Positions 7,680 to 16,347 of a stretch of DNA of 64,000 nucleotides are shown one piece after another (position 1 is the first letter of the stretch; every line of letters starts with the position of its first letter). Under the pieces are notes generated by a model. That model was not told where the DNA came from. It was given only the letters and a program-made list of their open reading frames with translations, and did no database searches. The translations under genes were made by a program, and so were the position numbers. Source of the DNA: CAVPTL01 sp963727235 (GTDB taxonomy: Bacteria > Actinomycetota > Thermoleophilia > Gaiellales > JAICJC01); contig CAVSFZ010000029.1 in assembly GCA_963727235.1 (NCBI GenBank), positions 17,645 through 81,644 on the forward strand. The letters run 5' to 3'.

Positions 7680-8335
7680 GCGCCGCCGCGCCGCGGTTGC
7701 AGGTGGAGGTGTGGTCCGACCTGGTGTGCCCCTGGTGTTACATCGGCAAGCGCCAGTTGGAGCGCGCGCTCGACCGGTTCGAGCATCGCGACTCGGTCGA
7801 TGTCACCTGGCGCAGCTTCGAGCTGACGCCCAACGAACGCACGGAGCCGTATCTGCTCAACGACTACTACGCCCAGGCACGGGGGATGGGGCCGGCCGAG
7901 ATCGCGGAGAAGCACGAGCGGGTGACCAGCATCGCGGCCGAGCTCGGCCTCGAGTACCGGCTCGATCTGGCTCAGCTGGGAAACACCTTCGACGGGCACC
8001 GCCTGATCCACCTCGCGGCCGATCATGGACTGCAGGAGGCTGCCAATGAGCGCCTGCTGTCGGCCTACATGACCGAGGGCCGGGCCATCAGCGATCGCGC
8101 CACCCTGGCCGACCTGGCGGCCGAGATCGGCATCGATCGGGGCGAAGCGCTGGACGCGCTGGAATCCGGGCTGCACGCCGAGGATGTCCGAAACGACGAG
8201 CGGCTGGCGGGAGATCTGGGAATCTCAGCGGTGCCCTTCTTCGTCTTCGACCGCCACTACGGCGCCTCCGGCGCCCAACCCGCCGACTACCTCCTGGCTG
8301 TTCTCGACCAGAGCTGGTCTGAGAAGTCTGAGTGA
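7676..8335 (+). CDS. DsbA family oxidoreductase, FrnE-like (CPWC)
   Basis: A 219-aa protein starting at GTG 7676, which overlaps the previous TGA and has AGGTGG just upstream. 'QVEVWSDLVCPWCYIGKRQL' gives the classic FrnE strand plus CPWC motif at about residues 18-21. 'GNTFDGHRLIHLAADHG' and 'LGISAVPFFVFDRHYGASG' (cis-Pro loop) complete the DsbA thioredoxin fold with helical insert. No signal peptide is seen, so it probably acts in the cytoplasm, as FrnE proteins do in polyketide- or stress-related dithiol chemistry. It is paired with a monothiol paralogue and probably controlled by the divergent HxlR protein. The stop codon lies inside a 33-bp palindrome. Confidence 0.9.
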   Translation: MSAAAPRLQVEVWSDLVCPWCYIGKRQLERALDRFEHRDSVDVTWRSFELTPNERTEPYLLNDYYAQARGMGPAEIAEKHERVTSIAAELGLEYRLDLAQLGNTFDGHRLIHLAADHGLQEAANERLLSAYMTEGRAISDRATLADLAAEIGIDRGEALDALESGLHAEDVRNDERLAGDLGISAVPFFVFDRHYGASGAQPADYLLAVLDQSWSEKSE

Positions 8336-8364
8336 ATAAATGGTGCCTGGCACCATTTATTCAC
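8332..8364. terminator. 33-bp perfect palindrome, copy 2, between convergent genes
   Basis: Left arm GTGAATAAATGGTGCC (8332-8347), central T, and right arm GGCACCATTTATTCAC (8349-8364). It lies exactly where the + strand DsbA gene and the - strand MMPL gene converge. The left arm carries the TGA of one gene and the right arm the TAA of the other. The symmetrical stem suits a bidirectional terminator. The core is identical to the copy at 775-807. Confidence 0.7.
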
Positions 8365-10531
8365 CACTCGCGGGGGCGGGCTTTTCGGGGCGGAGGAACA
8401 GGAGTCGAGCTGCGGGGCGGGGCATCCACCAGTTCCACTCGCCCATCAGTCGCATCAGCGACGGCACCAGCAGGGCGCGGATCACGGTGGCGTCGAAGAT
8501 GATGCCTGCGGCCAGTCCGATCCCGAACTGCTTGACGTCCACGCCCGGGCTCGATGACAGCACCAGGAACGAGAACATCAGGATCAGCGCCGCGCTGGTG
8601 ACCAGCTTACCGGTGCGGGCGAGGCCCAGCTCGATCGCCCGGTTGGTGTTGCCCACCTCGTCATAGATCTCGCGCATGCGGGTGAGCATGAACACCTCGT
8701 AGTCCATCGAGATCCCGTACAGGAACGCGAAGATCATCAGCGGGATCCAGGAGATGATCACGCCGGTCGCGTCGATGTTCCAGATCGCCTTGCTGCCGTG
8801 GCCCTGCTGGAAGATGAACACGATGATGCCGTAGGCCGCCGTCAGCGAGATCAGATTCAGGATCACGGCCTTGAGCGCCAGCACCAGCGACCGGAACGCG
8901 CGCGCCAGCAGCACGTAGGTGAGCACGACCACGAACAGCAGCAGGTAGGGGAAGTTGTCGTACACGGTGTGCTCGAAGTCGCGTGACTGCGGCGGCCCTC
9001 CGGCGGTACCGAGCTTGACCGCGCCGCCGAGCTGCTGCTCGAGTTCGGGAAGCGTGTCGTTCTCGAGCGTGGCGATCGCCCCAAACGCGTCGGCACTGGC
9101 GGAGTCGGTGGCAGGCACGGCTTCGATCACGGTCAGGCCGTCGCGGCTCCAGCCCTCGGGCGCAGAGGCGCCGGCCATGCCCTTGGAGCTGCCGACGGCC
9201 GCGACGATCTTGGCGACCTGATCCGGAGTCGCGCCTTCGGCCGTCACATTGATCGGGGAGATCGCCCCGGCGGAGATGCCGGCCCCAGCCAGCTGGTCGC
9301 GTCCGGTGATCGCCGGGCCCTCCCCGGGAAGATTCTTGGCCAGGGCATCACCGGGATTGAGTGAGATCGTGGGGATCATCACCAGCACCACGATGGCGAT
9401 CCCGAGCGCCGCCATCACACCGGCGTGGTGGGTGACCATGCGCGCCCATCGTGCCCATGGGCCGACGTCGGGATCCGACTGCGAGATGAAGCGTCGCGGC
9501 ATCACCCGCACCCGGTTGATGCCGGTGCCGACGATCGCCATCATGGCCGGCAGCAGCGTGCACGCGGCGATCACCGAGACGATCGGGATCAGCAGGCCGG
9601 CGACGCCGATCGATCGGATGAACGGGATCGGCAGGATCACCATGCTGAGCAGGCCGATGCCGACGGTCGAACCCGACACCACCACCGACTTGCCGGCGTG
9701 GATCATGGTCTCCACCAGCGCGTCGTCGGACGACCTGCCCGCCGCCAGCTCCTCGCGGAAACGGAAGATGAAGAGCAGCGAGTAGTCGATGGCGACGCCC
9801 AGGCCGACCAGCGCCACCAGGAACTCGACGATCACCGACACGTCGGTGACGTAGGTCAGAAGCAAGATCAGCGTGAAGGTGTTGAGGATCGAGGCCATTG
9901 CGACGATCAGCGGCATGGCCACAGCGGGCAGTGTCCCGAACACGAAGAGCAGGATGATCAGCGCGCCCAGCGCTCCGATCGCGACCTCGACCAGGATGCT
10001 GGGGCCGCCGCTGGCGCCCTCTCCGGCGGCCTGCTGCAACGCGTCCAGGCCGGTGACGGATGCCTGGACGCCTGCCGGGGCGCTCGCGGCGATCGCCTGC
10101 TGGGTCGCGGCGATGGTGCCGCCGGATCCGAATCCGTTCTCGCCGGCTGGGTACACCACCGCGAACATCGTGTGGCCGTCCTTGGACACATACAGCCCCG
10201 AGTCGGCGCCGGTGTTGAAGTACGAGCTCACGCGGGCGTCAGGATTCACCTTGAGCGCAGCCTGGACGGAGTCCTGGATGCCCGCAGCCTGAGTGACGTC
10301 GCCGGTGGGGTCGTGGAACACCAGCACCATCGGGTTCTGGCTGCCGTTCCCGAACTTCTCCACGATCTGCTGGTTGTTCTGGTACGACTTCGAGCTGGGG
10401 ATCGAGAAGGTCGTCAGCAGCCGGTCGGCGGCACGCGGCGCCGCGAATCCGCCGATCAGGGTCAGCACGATCCAGATCGCGACCACCAGCTTGCGGTGGC
10501 GCAGAATCGTATGTGCGAGGCTTTCCAGCAT
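8357..10531 (-). CDS. MMPL family (RND) membrane transporter
   Basis: A 724-aa protein. The start at ATG 10531 (MLESLAHTILRHRKLVVAIW) gives the usual short cytoplasmic N-tail before TM1. Architecture is TM1, an extracytoplasmic loop, TM2-6 ('LVALVGLGVAIDYSLLFIFRFREEL'), a second loop, then TM7-12 ('PLMIFAFLYGISMDYEVFMLTRMREIYDE'). The two GxxxDY sequences in TM4 and TM10 are the proton-relay signatures of MMPL transporters. Members export lipids, siderophores or drugs by proton antiport; the substrate here is unknown. It lies 11 bp downstream of an MFS exporter gene in the same operon. Confidence 0.93.
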   Translation of the reverse strand: MLESLAHTILRHRKLVVAIWIVLTLIGGFAAPRAADRLLTTFSIPSSKSYQNNQQIVEKFGNGSQNPMVLVFHDPTGDVTQAAGIQDSVQAALKVNPDARVSSYFNTGADSGLYVSKDGHTMFAVVYPAGENGFGSGGTIAATQQAIAASAPAGVQASVTGLDALQQAAGEGASGGPSILVEVAIGALGALIILLFVFGTLPAVAMPLIVAMASILNTFTLILLLTYVTDVSVIVEFLVALVGLGVAIDYSLLFIFRFREELAAGRSSDDALVETMIHAGKSVVVSGSTVGIGLLSMVILPIPFIRSIGVAGLLIPIVSVIAACTLLPAMMAIVGTGINRVRVMPRRFISQSDPDVGPWARWARMVTHHAGVMAALGIAIVVLVMIPTISLNPGDALAKNLPGEGPAITGRDQLAGAGISAGAISPINVTAEGATPDQVAKIVAAVGSSKGMAGASAPEGWSRDGLTVIEAVPATDSASADAFGAIATLENDTLPELEQQLGGAVKLGTAGGPPQSRDFEHTVYDNFPYLLLFVVVLTYVLLARAFRSLVLALKAVILNLISLTAAYGIIVFIFQQGHGSKAIWNIDATGVIISWIPLMIFAFLYGISMDYEVFMLTRMREIYDEVGNTNRAIELGLARTGKLVTSAALILMFSFLVLSSSPGVDVKQFGIGLAAGIIFDATVIRALLVPSLMRLMGEWNWWMPRPAARLLFLRPEKPAPASGE

Positions 10532-10542
10532 CGACCCGGATC

Positions 10543-11721
10543 CTAGATGGTCGCACGGTTCGCACCCGCGACACGCGCCGAGAACCGGCGTACGGCCAGC
10601 CCCGACGCTGCCGCCACGCATCCCACGAGGCCCGAGAACACCAGCCCGGCGGTGACCAGTCCGGTGTCGGTCTCGACCAGGCCGAAGCCCACCACCGGCA
10701 CCACCAGCCCCAGGTATGTGGCCAGGAAGTACGCCGATGCCACCTGGCCGCGACGCTCGGGAGGCGCCGCGGCAGTCAGGAGTCCCAGGCCTGCGCCCAC
10801 GATCACGCCCATTGCCATCCCGCTGATGACCGCCGCCAGCACCAGGGCGACCAGGATCTCTGCCTGGAGTGCGCCCGCCAGGCAGGCGACGGCCACCACC
10901 AGCCCGGCGCACCCCCCGACCAAACCCTGGGCCGGCGCGAACCGGCGGGCCACGAACTGTCCCAGCACAGCGGCGGTGAACGACGCCCACAGCAGCACGC
11001 CGGAGGCCAACGGATCATCCACCCCAAACACCGAATGCAGCATCGCAGGGCCGGTCGCCCCGAACACGCCGGACACGCCGAAGGCGGCGATTCCGGCCGT
11101 CGCCGCCGGGATGAACACCGACAGCGTCTCGCGCGGTGGCTTCAGGCTGGCGAAGTCGAGTTCGAAGCGGTCGCGGGCCACCGTCTCGGGCATCCGACTG
11201 TGGGCGACCAGCCCCAGTGCGAGCAGCACCAACTCGACCAGGTAGACGAGCCGCAGAGGATGGGGAGCCCACTGTGCCAGCACTCCGGCGAGCAGCGGCC
11301 CGAGCCCCAGTCCGCCGAGATTGGCGGCGATGGCCAGCTTGGTGGCGCGCACCCGGTCGCTGTCGAGATCGACCAGCCAGGCGGTGGCGGTGCCGGTGTA
11401 GATGCCTGCGGTGAAGCCAATCAGCACGCGGCCCACCAGCAGCAGGTCGAGGCCTTGGGCCGCAACGAACACCGCCATCGCACACAGGGCGACCACCAGC
11501 GCCGCAGCCAGCGGCGGTTTTCGTCCGTAGTGGTCGGACAGCCGGCCAAACAGCGCCAGCCCGGACATGACCGCCGCGCCGTATGCGGCGAACACGATGG
11601 TGATGTCGAGCGGCGACAGGCCGAAGGCCGAGACGTATCCCGGGTAGAGCGGGGTGGACACGGTGGTCGCGGCCATCGCGACCGCGAACGTGACCCCGAC
11701 GATGACCGAAGCAGGGCGCAA
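10543..11721 (-). CDS. MFS transporter
   Basis: About 392 aa if started at TTG 11721, just before TM1 ('SVIVGVTFAVAMAATTVSTP'). An ATG at 11834 exists but would run across the start of the divergent PHP gene. Twelve TM segments are expected. The MFS signature after TM2 reads 'LFGRLSDHYGRKPPLAAALV' and TM4 has 'LLVGRVLIGFTAGIYTGTAT'. The pattern resembles drug-efflux-type MFS members. No Shine-Dalgarno sequence is obvious, so the start is uncertain. It precedes the MMPL gene with an 11-bp gap, so two exporters share one transcript. Confidence 0.88.
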   Translation of the reverse strand: MRPASVIVGVTFAVAMAATTVSTPLYPGYVSAFGLSPLDITIVFAAYGAAVMSGLALFGRLSDHYGRKPPLAAALVVALCAMAVFVAAQGLDLLLVGRVLIGFTAGIYTGTATAWLVDLDSDRVRATKLAIAANLGGLGLGPLLAGVLAQWAPHPLRLVYLVELVLLALGLVAHSRMPETVARDRFELDFASLKPPRETLSVFIPAATAGIAAFGVSGVFGATGPAMLHSVFGVDDPLASGVLLWASFTAAVLGQFVARRFAPAQGLVGGCAGLVVAVACLAGALQAEILVALVLAAVISGMAMGVIVGAGLGLLTAAAPPERRGQVASAYFLATYLGLVVPVVGFGLVETDTGLVTAGLVFSGLVGCVAAASGLAVRRFSARVAGANRATI

Positions 11722-11805
11722 GCCGCTTGGCAGGGTAACCCGATGTTCTCTTGGCGGTATCCGTTTCTGAACCCCGGTCCAGGCGGCGCGCAGCAGACTG
11801 TGGGT

Positions 11806-12522
11806 ATGAACCTTCTCTGCGAACTTCACGCCCATACCACCTGGAGCGACGGCGATCTGTCCCTGCCCGAGGTGGTTGACCTGTACGGCCGCGCGGGATA
11901 CGACGTGCTGTGCATCACCGATCATGTCGTGCGCAGTCACACCATGATCACGGAGGAGGTGTTCGCACCCTACCTCCGCGCGATCCAGCTCGAAAACGCG
12001 CGTGCCCAGGCCGAGTACGGCATGTCGGTGATCCCCGGTTTGGAGCTCACCTGGGACGACGCCGACCCGGCATGGGCCGCGCATGCGGTCGTGATCGGGG
12101 TGCACACCTACATCGGGCTCGAGCACGGGATCGATGCCGCGCTGGAGCGGGCCAACAGCCTCGGCGCCGCGGTGATCGCCGTGCATCCGCACGCGCTCGA
12201 AAGCGATCCCACCCCCGGCCGCACGACCCGCCGGTGGTGGCTCGACCGCGACCTGCGCGCGCTTGCCCACCGGTTCGAGCTGATCAACCGAAACCACGTG
12301 TTCGCGTGGGTGGCCGAGGGTGAGCTGCCGGCGGTCGCCGGAGGCGACTTCCACGTGGAGGCCCATCTGTCAACCTGGAAGACCGTGATCCCCGGGCCGC
12401 GCACGGCATCGTCGGTGATCAACTATCTGCGCTCGCCGCAGCCGGCGATGATCGTGCACCCGGGCTCCGGCGCACAGCGTCGCGAGTTGGACGTGGAGCA
12501 GTTGGTGGCGGTCAGCGCGTAG
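11806..12522 (+). CDS. PHP domain metal-dependent hydrolase
   Basis: A 238-aa cytoplasmic protein. 'LLCELHAHTTWSDGDLSLPE' is the PHP motif I (HxH plus D) and 'CITDHVVRSH' motif II. 'VIPGLELTWDD' supplies the family's Glu, 'VIAVHPHALES' motif III, and 'AVAGGDFHVE' the C-terminal GDxH metal ligands. PHP proteins are di- or trinuclear metal phosphoesterases acting on phosphate esters such as histidinol phosphate or nucleotides. The short single-domain form here is of unknown substrate. A gene for an SRPBCC protein follows 20 bp downstream. Confidence 0.85.
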   Translation: MNLLCELHAHTTWSDGDLSLPEVVDLYGRAGYDVLCITDHVVRSHTMITEEVFAPYLRAIQLENARAQAEYGMSVIPGLELTWDDADPAWAAHAVVIGVHTYIGLEHGIDAALERANSLGAAVIAVHPHALESDPTPGRTTRRWWLDRDLRALAHRFELINRNHVFAWVAEGELPAVAGGDFHVEAHLSTWKTVIPGPRTASSVINYLRSPQPAMIVHPGSGAQRRELDVEQLVAVSA

Positions 12523-12542
12523 CCTGCCGGTACGGTTCGGAG

Positions 12543-13043
12543 GTGTCCGACGATGCTCTGGTCACCATCCGACGGGATCGGCAGGGACACCTGCTGGAGG
12601 CACGGCTGGTGCTGCACCGGCCGATTCGGGAGGTGTTCGAGTTCTTCTCGGATGCGACCAACCTGGAGCGGATCACGCCCCCGTGGCTGCGGTTTGGGAT
12701 CGTCACTCCCACTCCGATCGCACTGGGCGAGGGGTCGCTGATCGACTATCGGCTGCGCCTGCACGGGGTGCCGCTGCGATGGCGCACGCTGATCAGCGCG
12801 TGGGAGCCGCCGCACCGCTTCGTCGACGAACAGGTGTCGGGGCCCTATGCCCGGTGGGTGCACGAGCATCGCTTCGCCGACCTGGGAAACGCAACGCTCT
12901 GTGCTGACCGCGTCTCCTACCGGCTGCACGGCGGTCGCGGCCCGCACGAGCTTCAGAACGCCGCTGTGGCCGCCCGCGATCTCCGCGCGATCTTCCACCA
13001 CCGCCGGCGGCAGCTGGCGATGCTGCTCAGCGAACTCCCCTAG
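12543..13043 (+). CDS. SRPBCC family (START/Bet v1-like) protein
   Basis: A 166-aa protein starting at GTG 12543. 'LVLHRPIREVFEFFSDATNLERITPPWLRF' and 'GVPLRWRTLISAWEPPHRFVDEQVSGPYARW' match the ligand-binding SRPBCC domain seen in proteins annotated as cyclase/dehydrase or as CoxG-like and in the N-part of TIGR01777-type epimerase neighbours. The fold is a helix-grip barrel with a hydrophobic cavity; ligand unknown. Its stop and that of the converging small membrane gene share CTAG at 13040-13043. Confidence 0.85.
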   Translation: MSDDALVTIRRDRQGHLLEARLVLHRPIREVFEFFSDATNLERITPPWLRFGIVTPTPIALGEGSLIDYRLRLHGVPLRWRTLISAWEPPHRFVDEQVSGPYARWVHEHRFADLGNATLCADRVSYRLHGGRGPHELQNAAVAARDLRAIFHHRRRQLAMLLSELP

Positions 13044-13294
13044 CGCTGGCGCACCGGGCGGCTGGTCACCGGGCGCTCCCGGTGGGGTCGCACGGCCGGC
13101 GTCGGTCGCCGTTCCGGTCCCGCTGAGGTATCGCGGCGATCGTCGGCCACGATCCGATGCAGTTGCCGGTGAGATCGGCGCAGCTCGCCCAGCTGTCGGT
13201 GGCTGTGAAGTGCGAAGTACACGAGGGGGATGCTGGTGAGTCCGGCGAGGATGCCGGTGGCGAGCACGAGCAGGTTTTGGATATCGGTGGGCAC
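13040..13294 (-). CDS. Small single-pass membrane protein, 84 aa
   Basis: The start is GTG 13294, preceded by AGGAGA 5 nt upstream. The open frame reaches back a little further without a better site. One TM helix near the N-terminus ('LLVLATGILAGLTSIPLVYF') is followed by a basic cytoplasmic tail rich in Arg and His. No family recognised. The 117-bp upstream region carries a tandem 11-bp repeat (13389-13408) like the one upstream of the kdp operon, which hints at control by the same kind of response regulator. Confidence 0.65.
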   Translation of the reverse strand: MPTDIQNLLVLATGILAGLTSIPLVYFALHSHRQLGELRRSHRQLHRIVADDRRDTSAGPERRPTPAVRPHRERPVTSRPVRQR

Positions 13295-13388
13295 GGCGGT
13301 CTCCTGAATTCTCAACTGATTTGGTGGAGTATTCAGGCTAGCGGTTGCCGGCGAGATCGCGCAAGGGCGCTTAATGCCTCACCGCCTG

Positions 13389-13408
13389 GGCGTTAACACG
13401 GGCTGAAC
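13389..13408 (-). promoter_or_regulatory. Tandem 11-bp repeat, candidate OmpR-family response-regulator box
   Basis: On the - strand, GTTCAGCCC (13408-13400) is followed 11 bp later by GTTAACGCC (13397-13389). The same pattern, GTTCAGACC and GTTAAGACC, occurs upstream of the kdp operon at 28695-28714. Eleven-bp spaced direct repeats are the usual binding pattern for OmpR/PhoB-type regulators. It lies about 95 bp upstream of the small membrane gene start. Confidence 0.45.
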
Positions 13409-13411
13409 GTG

Positions 13412-15958
13412 TCAGCCGGTGTTGCGCAGCGCGGCTGCGATTCCCGCGATCGTCCGGGCCAGCGGCCGCTCCAGCTCGAGCCGGTCGCCGTCTTCCAGAT
13501 CCGGGTCGCGCCAGCGCTGCAAGAGCTCGACCTGCAGCGCGTTGATGGGATCGACGTCGGGGTTTCGCAGCTGGATGATGCGCTGCACCGGGGGGTGTCG
13601 GTCGAGCAGCTCACGGGCCTGTGCGATCTCGAGCACCGTCCCTCGGGCCAGCTCGCACTCCTCCACCAGCCGGTCGAAGATGCGGTCGCCCTGGTCGTGG
13701 TGGACGAGCGTGCGGTAGAGGCCGGCCACGCGCATCGACGACTTCGCCAGCGCCATCTCGACATTGTTCAAGAGGCTGCGGAAAAACGGTGAGCCGGCGT
13801 ACAGCGCCCGCAGCTCCCTGCGGGTGTCGAGGTCGTGCAGCGCCGGGGCGAGCGCCGTCCCGACCCCGTACCAGGCGGGTACCAGCATGCGCGTCTGCGT
13901 CCACGAGAACACCCACGGGATCGCCCGCAAGGCACGGAGGTCGGGATCCTGCGCCCGTCGCGCCGGGCGCGATCCGATCCGCACCAGGGCGAGTTCTTCC
14001 AGCGGCGTGAACTGGCGCACGAACGTGGGCAGCGCCGGATCGTCCAGCAGCTCGCGATAGGCGCTGCCGGCCCGCTGGGAGAGCTGTTCGAGCAGCTCTC
14101 GCTGCTCGAGTGAGTGGCCGCCGGCGTCGGCGGGGTGAGCCGCTTCCAGGGTCGCGGCCATCACCGATTCGAGGTTGCGTGCAGCCATCTCCTCCAAGCC
14201 GTAGGTGAACGAGATCGTCTCGCCCTGCTCGGTCAGCTCGATCCGACCCGGAGGAAACGCCGGCGGCTGGGCCAGGATGGCGGCGTGGGTGGGGCCGCCG
14301 CCGCGCCCGACCGACCCGCCGCGGCCGTGGAAGAAGCGGATCGGCACTTCCCGGCTGCGGCCCAGCTCGGCCAGCGCTTCCTGGGCCTTGGTGATCTCCC
14401 ACTGGGCGGTCAGGATGCCGCCGTCCTTGCCCGAGTCGGAGTAGCCGACCATCACGGTCACCGCTCCCAGCAGGTCGACGGCGCGCTCGCCGAAGCGGGC
14501 ATCGTCGATCGCCTCGCCGAGAATCGCCGGGGCGGCCTGCAGCGCGTCGATCGACTCGAACAGCGGCACCACCGCCAGCTGATACGGCCCGGTCGCCGCG
14601 GCGGCCGCCGCGATATCAGACGCCGACTCCACGCCGGACACCACCAGCCGCCGGATCGCATCCTCTCCGAAGCTGCGCTGGGCCTCGGCGATCGCCTCCA
14701 GCGTCGCCGCCAGATCCGGGGATTCCAGGTCGCGGGCATGTACCCGCACATCCAGCTGGGCGAGCTGCAGCCCGAACATCTGGGCCTGGCGGCGCAGCCG
14801 CGCCAGCTTGGTGTCGGCGATCCGGGTGCCGCGGTGAGCGCGCAGGCTGGCGTCGATCACATCCAGGTCGCGGCGGAGGCCGGCCGTGGTGTACCCAGGC
14901 TCGTCGCGGCCGACCAGCTCGCTGTCCAGCCGCCGGTGCATGGCCGTCAGCTTGCGGCGGTACGGCTCGTGCTTGTTACGCTCGCCGACCTCGCGGGCCA
15001 CCCACGGCAGCTCTCGCTCGTCCTGTTCGATCGAGTCGAGCAGCTCCTGCGAGGCGCCCGCCAGCCCTGACGACATCCCCAACGCTCTGGTGAGGTCGCG
15101 GGCCTGCTCGCGAAACGACTTCAGCGCCAGCTGCCGGGCCCGCCCAAGCGCCATCGCCAGATGCTCGTCCTCGACATAGGGGTTGCCGTCGCGGTCGCCG
15201 CCGACCCAGCTGCCGAATCGAAGCGGCAGCGGCAGCGACGGGAACTCCCGCTCCCAGGCCTCGGCCACATCGGCGGCGGCGTCCAGCAGGCTGGTCTCGA
15301 AGAACCACAGGGTGTGGCGGATCTCGTCATCCACCGAGGGCCGGGTCGAGCGCACCTCGTCGGTCTGCCACAGCAGCTCGATGTCTCCGGCGATGTGGCG
15401 GTGGGCGTGGTCGCGATCGGACTCGCTCAGCCACGGGTCGTCCAGCTGCTCCAGCTGGTCAGCCAGCCGCACCTGGGCGCCCAGCACGGTGCGCCGGGCG
15501 GCCTCGGTGGGGTGGGCGGTCAGGACCAGCAGCACCGATATCTGATCGGCCAGCGCGCGCAGCTGGGTGTCGTCCAGGCCTTGGGCGCGGAGCGTGGCGA
15601 CCGCTTGTGACAACGTCTCCCGCGGGCGCGTGGATCGCCGCCGGCGACGCAGCCGGTGATGCTGCTCAGCCAGGTTCATCAGCTGGAAGTGCAGGGTGAA
15701 CGCCCGCAGAGCCAGGTCGCGCTGGTGGGGGTCAAGACCGGCCACAGCCGCCAGCAACTCGACGTCGCCGCCGCCCAGCCACCCGTGCTCCCGGCCGCTG
15801 CGTGACAGCTCGCGCAGCTGATCGACGATGGTCACCGCCGGCTCGCCCTCCTGCTCCAGCAGCACCTGGGCGAGCAGGTTGTCGAACAAGGTCAGGTCGC
15901 GGGCGAGGTCGGGATCGATGCTCGCGCCGAACCTCAGGATGGTGTCCTGCCGGGTCAC
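13412..15958 (-). CDS. ppc: Phosphoenolpyruvate carboxylase
   Basis: An 848-aa enzyme catalysing carboxylation of PEP with bicarbonate to oxaloacetate, the anaplerotic feed into the TCA cycle. 'VLLVLTAHPTEAARRTVL' contains the catalytic His (about residue 149). 'PIRFFHGRGGSVGRGGGPTHAAIL' is the glycine-rich active-site loop, 'VMVGYSDSGKDGG' the second signature, and the protein ends in NTG, the conserved C-terminus. It is shorter than the E. coli enzyme (883 aa), as is common in actinobacteria. Divergent from the GlsB-like gene. Allosteric control cannot be judged from sequence. Confidence 0.97.
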   Translation of the reverse strand: MTRQDTILRFGASIDPDLARDLTLFDNLLAQVLLEQEGEPAVTIVDQLRELSRSGREHGWLGGGDVELLAAVAGLDPHQRDLALRAFTLHFQLMNLAEQHHRLRRRRRSTRPRETLSQAVATLRAQGLDDTQLRALADQISVLLVLTAHPTEAARRTVLGAQVRLADQLEQLDDPWLSESDRDHAHRHIAGDIELLWQTDEVRSTRPSVDDEIRHTLWFFETSLLDAAADVAEAWEREFPSLPLPLRFGSWVGGDRDGNPYVEDEHLAMALGRARQLALKSFREQARDLTRALGMSSGLAGASQELLDSIEQDERELPWVAREVGERNKHEPYRRKLTAMHRRLDSELVGRDEPGYTTAGLRRDLDVIDASLRAHRGTRIADTKLARLRRQAQMFGLQLAQLDVRVHARDLESPDLAATLEAIAEAQRSFGEDAIRRLVVSGVESASDIAAAAAATGPYQLAVVPLFESIDALQAAPAILGEAIDDARFGERAVDLLGAVTVMVGYSDSGKDGGILTAQWEITKAQEALAELGRSREVPIRFFHGRGGSVGRGGGPTHAAILAQPPAFPPGRIELTEQGETISFTYGLEEMAARNLESVMAATLEAAHPADAGGHSLEQRELLEQLSQRAGSAYRELLDDPALPTFVRQFTPLEELALVRIGSRPARRAQDPDLRALRAIPWVFSWTQTRMLVPAWYGVGTALAPALHDLDTRRELRALYAGSPFFRSLLNNVEMALAKSSMRVAGLYRTLVHHDQGDRIFDRLVEECELARGTVLEIAQARELLDRHPPVQRIIQLRNPDVDPINALQVELLQRWRDPDLEDGDRLELERPLARTIAGIAAALRNTG

Positions 15959-15981
15959 CCCGGCAAGACTAGATCATCTCG

Positions 15982-16329
15982 ATGATCTACAGTTCGGCCA
16001 TGCCGGCCGCACTGATCGCCTTGATTCTCGTCATTCTGTTCCTCGCCTTCGGCATCGGGGTGCTGGGCTTCACCTTGCACATCTTCTGGCTGCTGCTGTG
16101 GTACGGCGCGATGGGACTGATCGTGGGTGGGCTCGCGCGGCTGTTCGTTCCGGGCCGCCAGGACCACCTGGGCCTGGCCGCCACCGCCCTGTTTGGCATC
16201 GCCGGCTCCCTGCTGGGTGGAGTGATCGGCCATGAGTGGCTGGGAGGCGGCTGGCTGATCCAGTTCCTGACCTCGGTCGCCATCGCAGCCGTGCTGGTGC
16301 TGGTGAGCGCCCGCGCGATCAACGACTAG
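15982..16329 (+). CDS. GlsB/YeaQ/YmgE family stress-associated membrane protein
   Basis: A small hydrophobic protein of about 115 aa (109 if the ATG at 16000 is used; neither has a clear ribosome-binding site). Three to four TM helices are visible. The family signature is 'GAMGLIVGGLARLFVPGRQDHLGLAATALFGIAGSLLGG', that is, a G-rich helix, a short basic loop and a second G-rich helix. Family members ('transglycosylase-associated protein') are stress-induced membrane proteins of unknown mechanism. It ends 18 bp before the sensor-kinase gene, so it may be co-transcribed with that two-component pair. Confidence 0.88.
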   Translation: MIYSSAMPAALIALILVILFLAFGIGVLGFTLHIFWLLLWYGAMGLIVGGLARLFVPGRQDHLGLAATALFGIAGSLLGGVIGHEWLGGGWLIQFLTSVAIAAVLVLVSARAIND

Positions 16330-16347
16330 CGCGGCGCATCGACTACG

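Noticed and set aside
10532..10990. N-terminal extension of the MMPL gene to 10990
   Set aside because: It would overlap the MFS gene; the extension is Gly/Arg-rich shadow sequence and the ATG at 10531 directly precedes TM1.
11722..11834. ATG start of the MFS gene at 11834
   Set aside because: It would overlap the start of the divergent PHP gene; the added residues do not look like MFS sequence. A TTG start is used instead, with low certainty.
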